Positions 5,346 to 5,680 of a stretch of DNA of 5,680 nucleotides are shown piece by piece (positions within the stretch are counted from its first letter, which is position 1; every line of letters starts with the position of its first letter). The stretch is from Candidatus Gastranaerophilales bacterium (GTDB lineage Bacteria > Cyanobacteriota > Vampirovibrionia > Gastranaerophilales > Gastranaerophilaceae): the NCBI GenBank assembly GCA_944326495.1, contig CALVEE010000043.1, forward strand, positions 1 to 5,680. Reading direction: 5' to 3'. A model generated the notes under the pieces. That model saw only the letters and a list, made by a program, of their open reading frames with translations, searched no databases and was not told the origin of the DNA. The translations under genes and the position numbers were made by a program.

Positions 5346-5680
5346 TTAAGCATAATAATCTACCTTCTTATTATTTTGTAATCTTTGGGCTTGTGCTTTT
5401 ACGCTTTTCGCCTGATTAGCAACTTTATAATCCTGCGCTGACGGGTCTGACGGAGCTAATGCCGAATTAATTACAATCTCTGCATTGTCAATTGTTTTTT
5501 GCGGATTTTTCGGATTTAGTCTCGGCATGCTGATAGATACATGACCGCCGACCGGAATTCCGTTTTGCCATTCAATAACGATAGGACCTGCTAATAACCC
5601 GCCGGCTGTTTTGTGAGCACGTTCATGAGTATATATATCAGATAAACTCTTTCTTATAAGTGTTTGTTGTTGGTTTCTGA
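5346..5680 (-). CDS. SprA-related putative zinc metallopeptidase, C-terminal part (cut by window edge)
   Basis: The frame is open from the right edge to TAA at 5346-5348, giving 110 visible residues and no start in the window. The internal ATG at 5526-5528 is not the likely start, because the family signature lies upstream of it. That signature is an HExxH motif (HERAH, codons at about 5613-5627) followed by KTAGG, then GPIVIEWQNGIPVGGHVSI, then SALAPSDPSAQDYKVANQA, and finally a Gln/Lys-rich probably helical tail. This order (HExAHxxAGG, VGGxVSI, ALAPxxPSxQD) is what I know from the SprA-related putative metalloprotease family (PF12118). From the motif I infer zinc binding and peptidase activity; the substrate and cellular location of the family are poorly known. 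The N-terminal part, including any signal peptide, is outside the window. Confidence 0.8.
   Translation of the reverse strand, partial: RNQQQTLIRKSLSDIYTHERAHKTAGGLLAGPIVIEWQNGIPVGGHVSISMPRLNPKNPQKTIDNAEIVINSALAPSDPSAQDYKVANQAKSVKAQAQRLQNNKKVDYYA

Overview
The window is AT-rich and compactly coded. It looks like a fragment of a chromosome from a gut-type non-photosynthetic cyanobacterial relative (Melainabacteria / Vampirovibrionia, probably Gastranaerophilales). This assignment is an inference from three things. The small protein at 1908-2538 has a Ser-Gln-Ala-Arg-Leu-Leu-Ser N-terminal module that I associate with that group. The 4-alpha-glucanotransferase starts with a short tail containing Asn-Pro-Ser-Phe-Gly, also familiar from that group. 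The ribosome binding sites are strong and AT-rich codons use the standard code. No marker gene proves it.

Layout, left to right. 1-605 (minus) is the N-terminal part of D-3-phosphoglycerate dehydrogenase (serA), cut by the window edge. 605-1762 (minus) is a complete class V PLP aminotransferase of the serine-pyruvate / alanine-glyoxylate type, whose stop codon shares a base with the serA start. The two are very probably an operon for serine synthesis, with the aminotransferase a candidate for the phosphoserine transamination step. 1763-1907 is intergenic and holds a GC-rich hairpin that should end transcription of the next gene. 1908-2538 (minus) is a small uncharacterised protein gene whose two halves lie in different frames, so it is frameshifted.

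2539-2995 has no recognisable intact gene. Its right half (2790-2992) is a cluster of four related, alternately inverted 12-14 base arms that can fold into nested hairpins and resembles a palindromic intergenic repeat or a small non-autonomous element. Immediately after it, 2996-3229 (plus) is the C-terminal third of diaminopimelate epimerase (dapF), with an in-frame TGA and no N-terminal part: a decayed remnant. Its stop codon abuts the stop codon of the convergent gene at 3230-5047 (minus), a complete 4-alpha-glucanotransferase (malQ) with all three catalytic acidic residues.

5048-5345 is intergenic, with a plausible malQ promoter and at most a doubtful tiny hydrophobic ORF on the plus strand. 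5346-5680 (minus) is the C-terminal part of an SprA-related putative zinc metallopeptidase, cut by the right edge.

The genes do not form one system. They are a serine-synthesis operon, a glycogen/maltodextrin enzyme and two less understood proteins, separated by a region of gene decay and palindromic repeats. I see no convincing new multi-gene system. The most unusual part is the repeat cluster joined to the dapF remnant.
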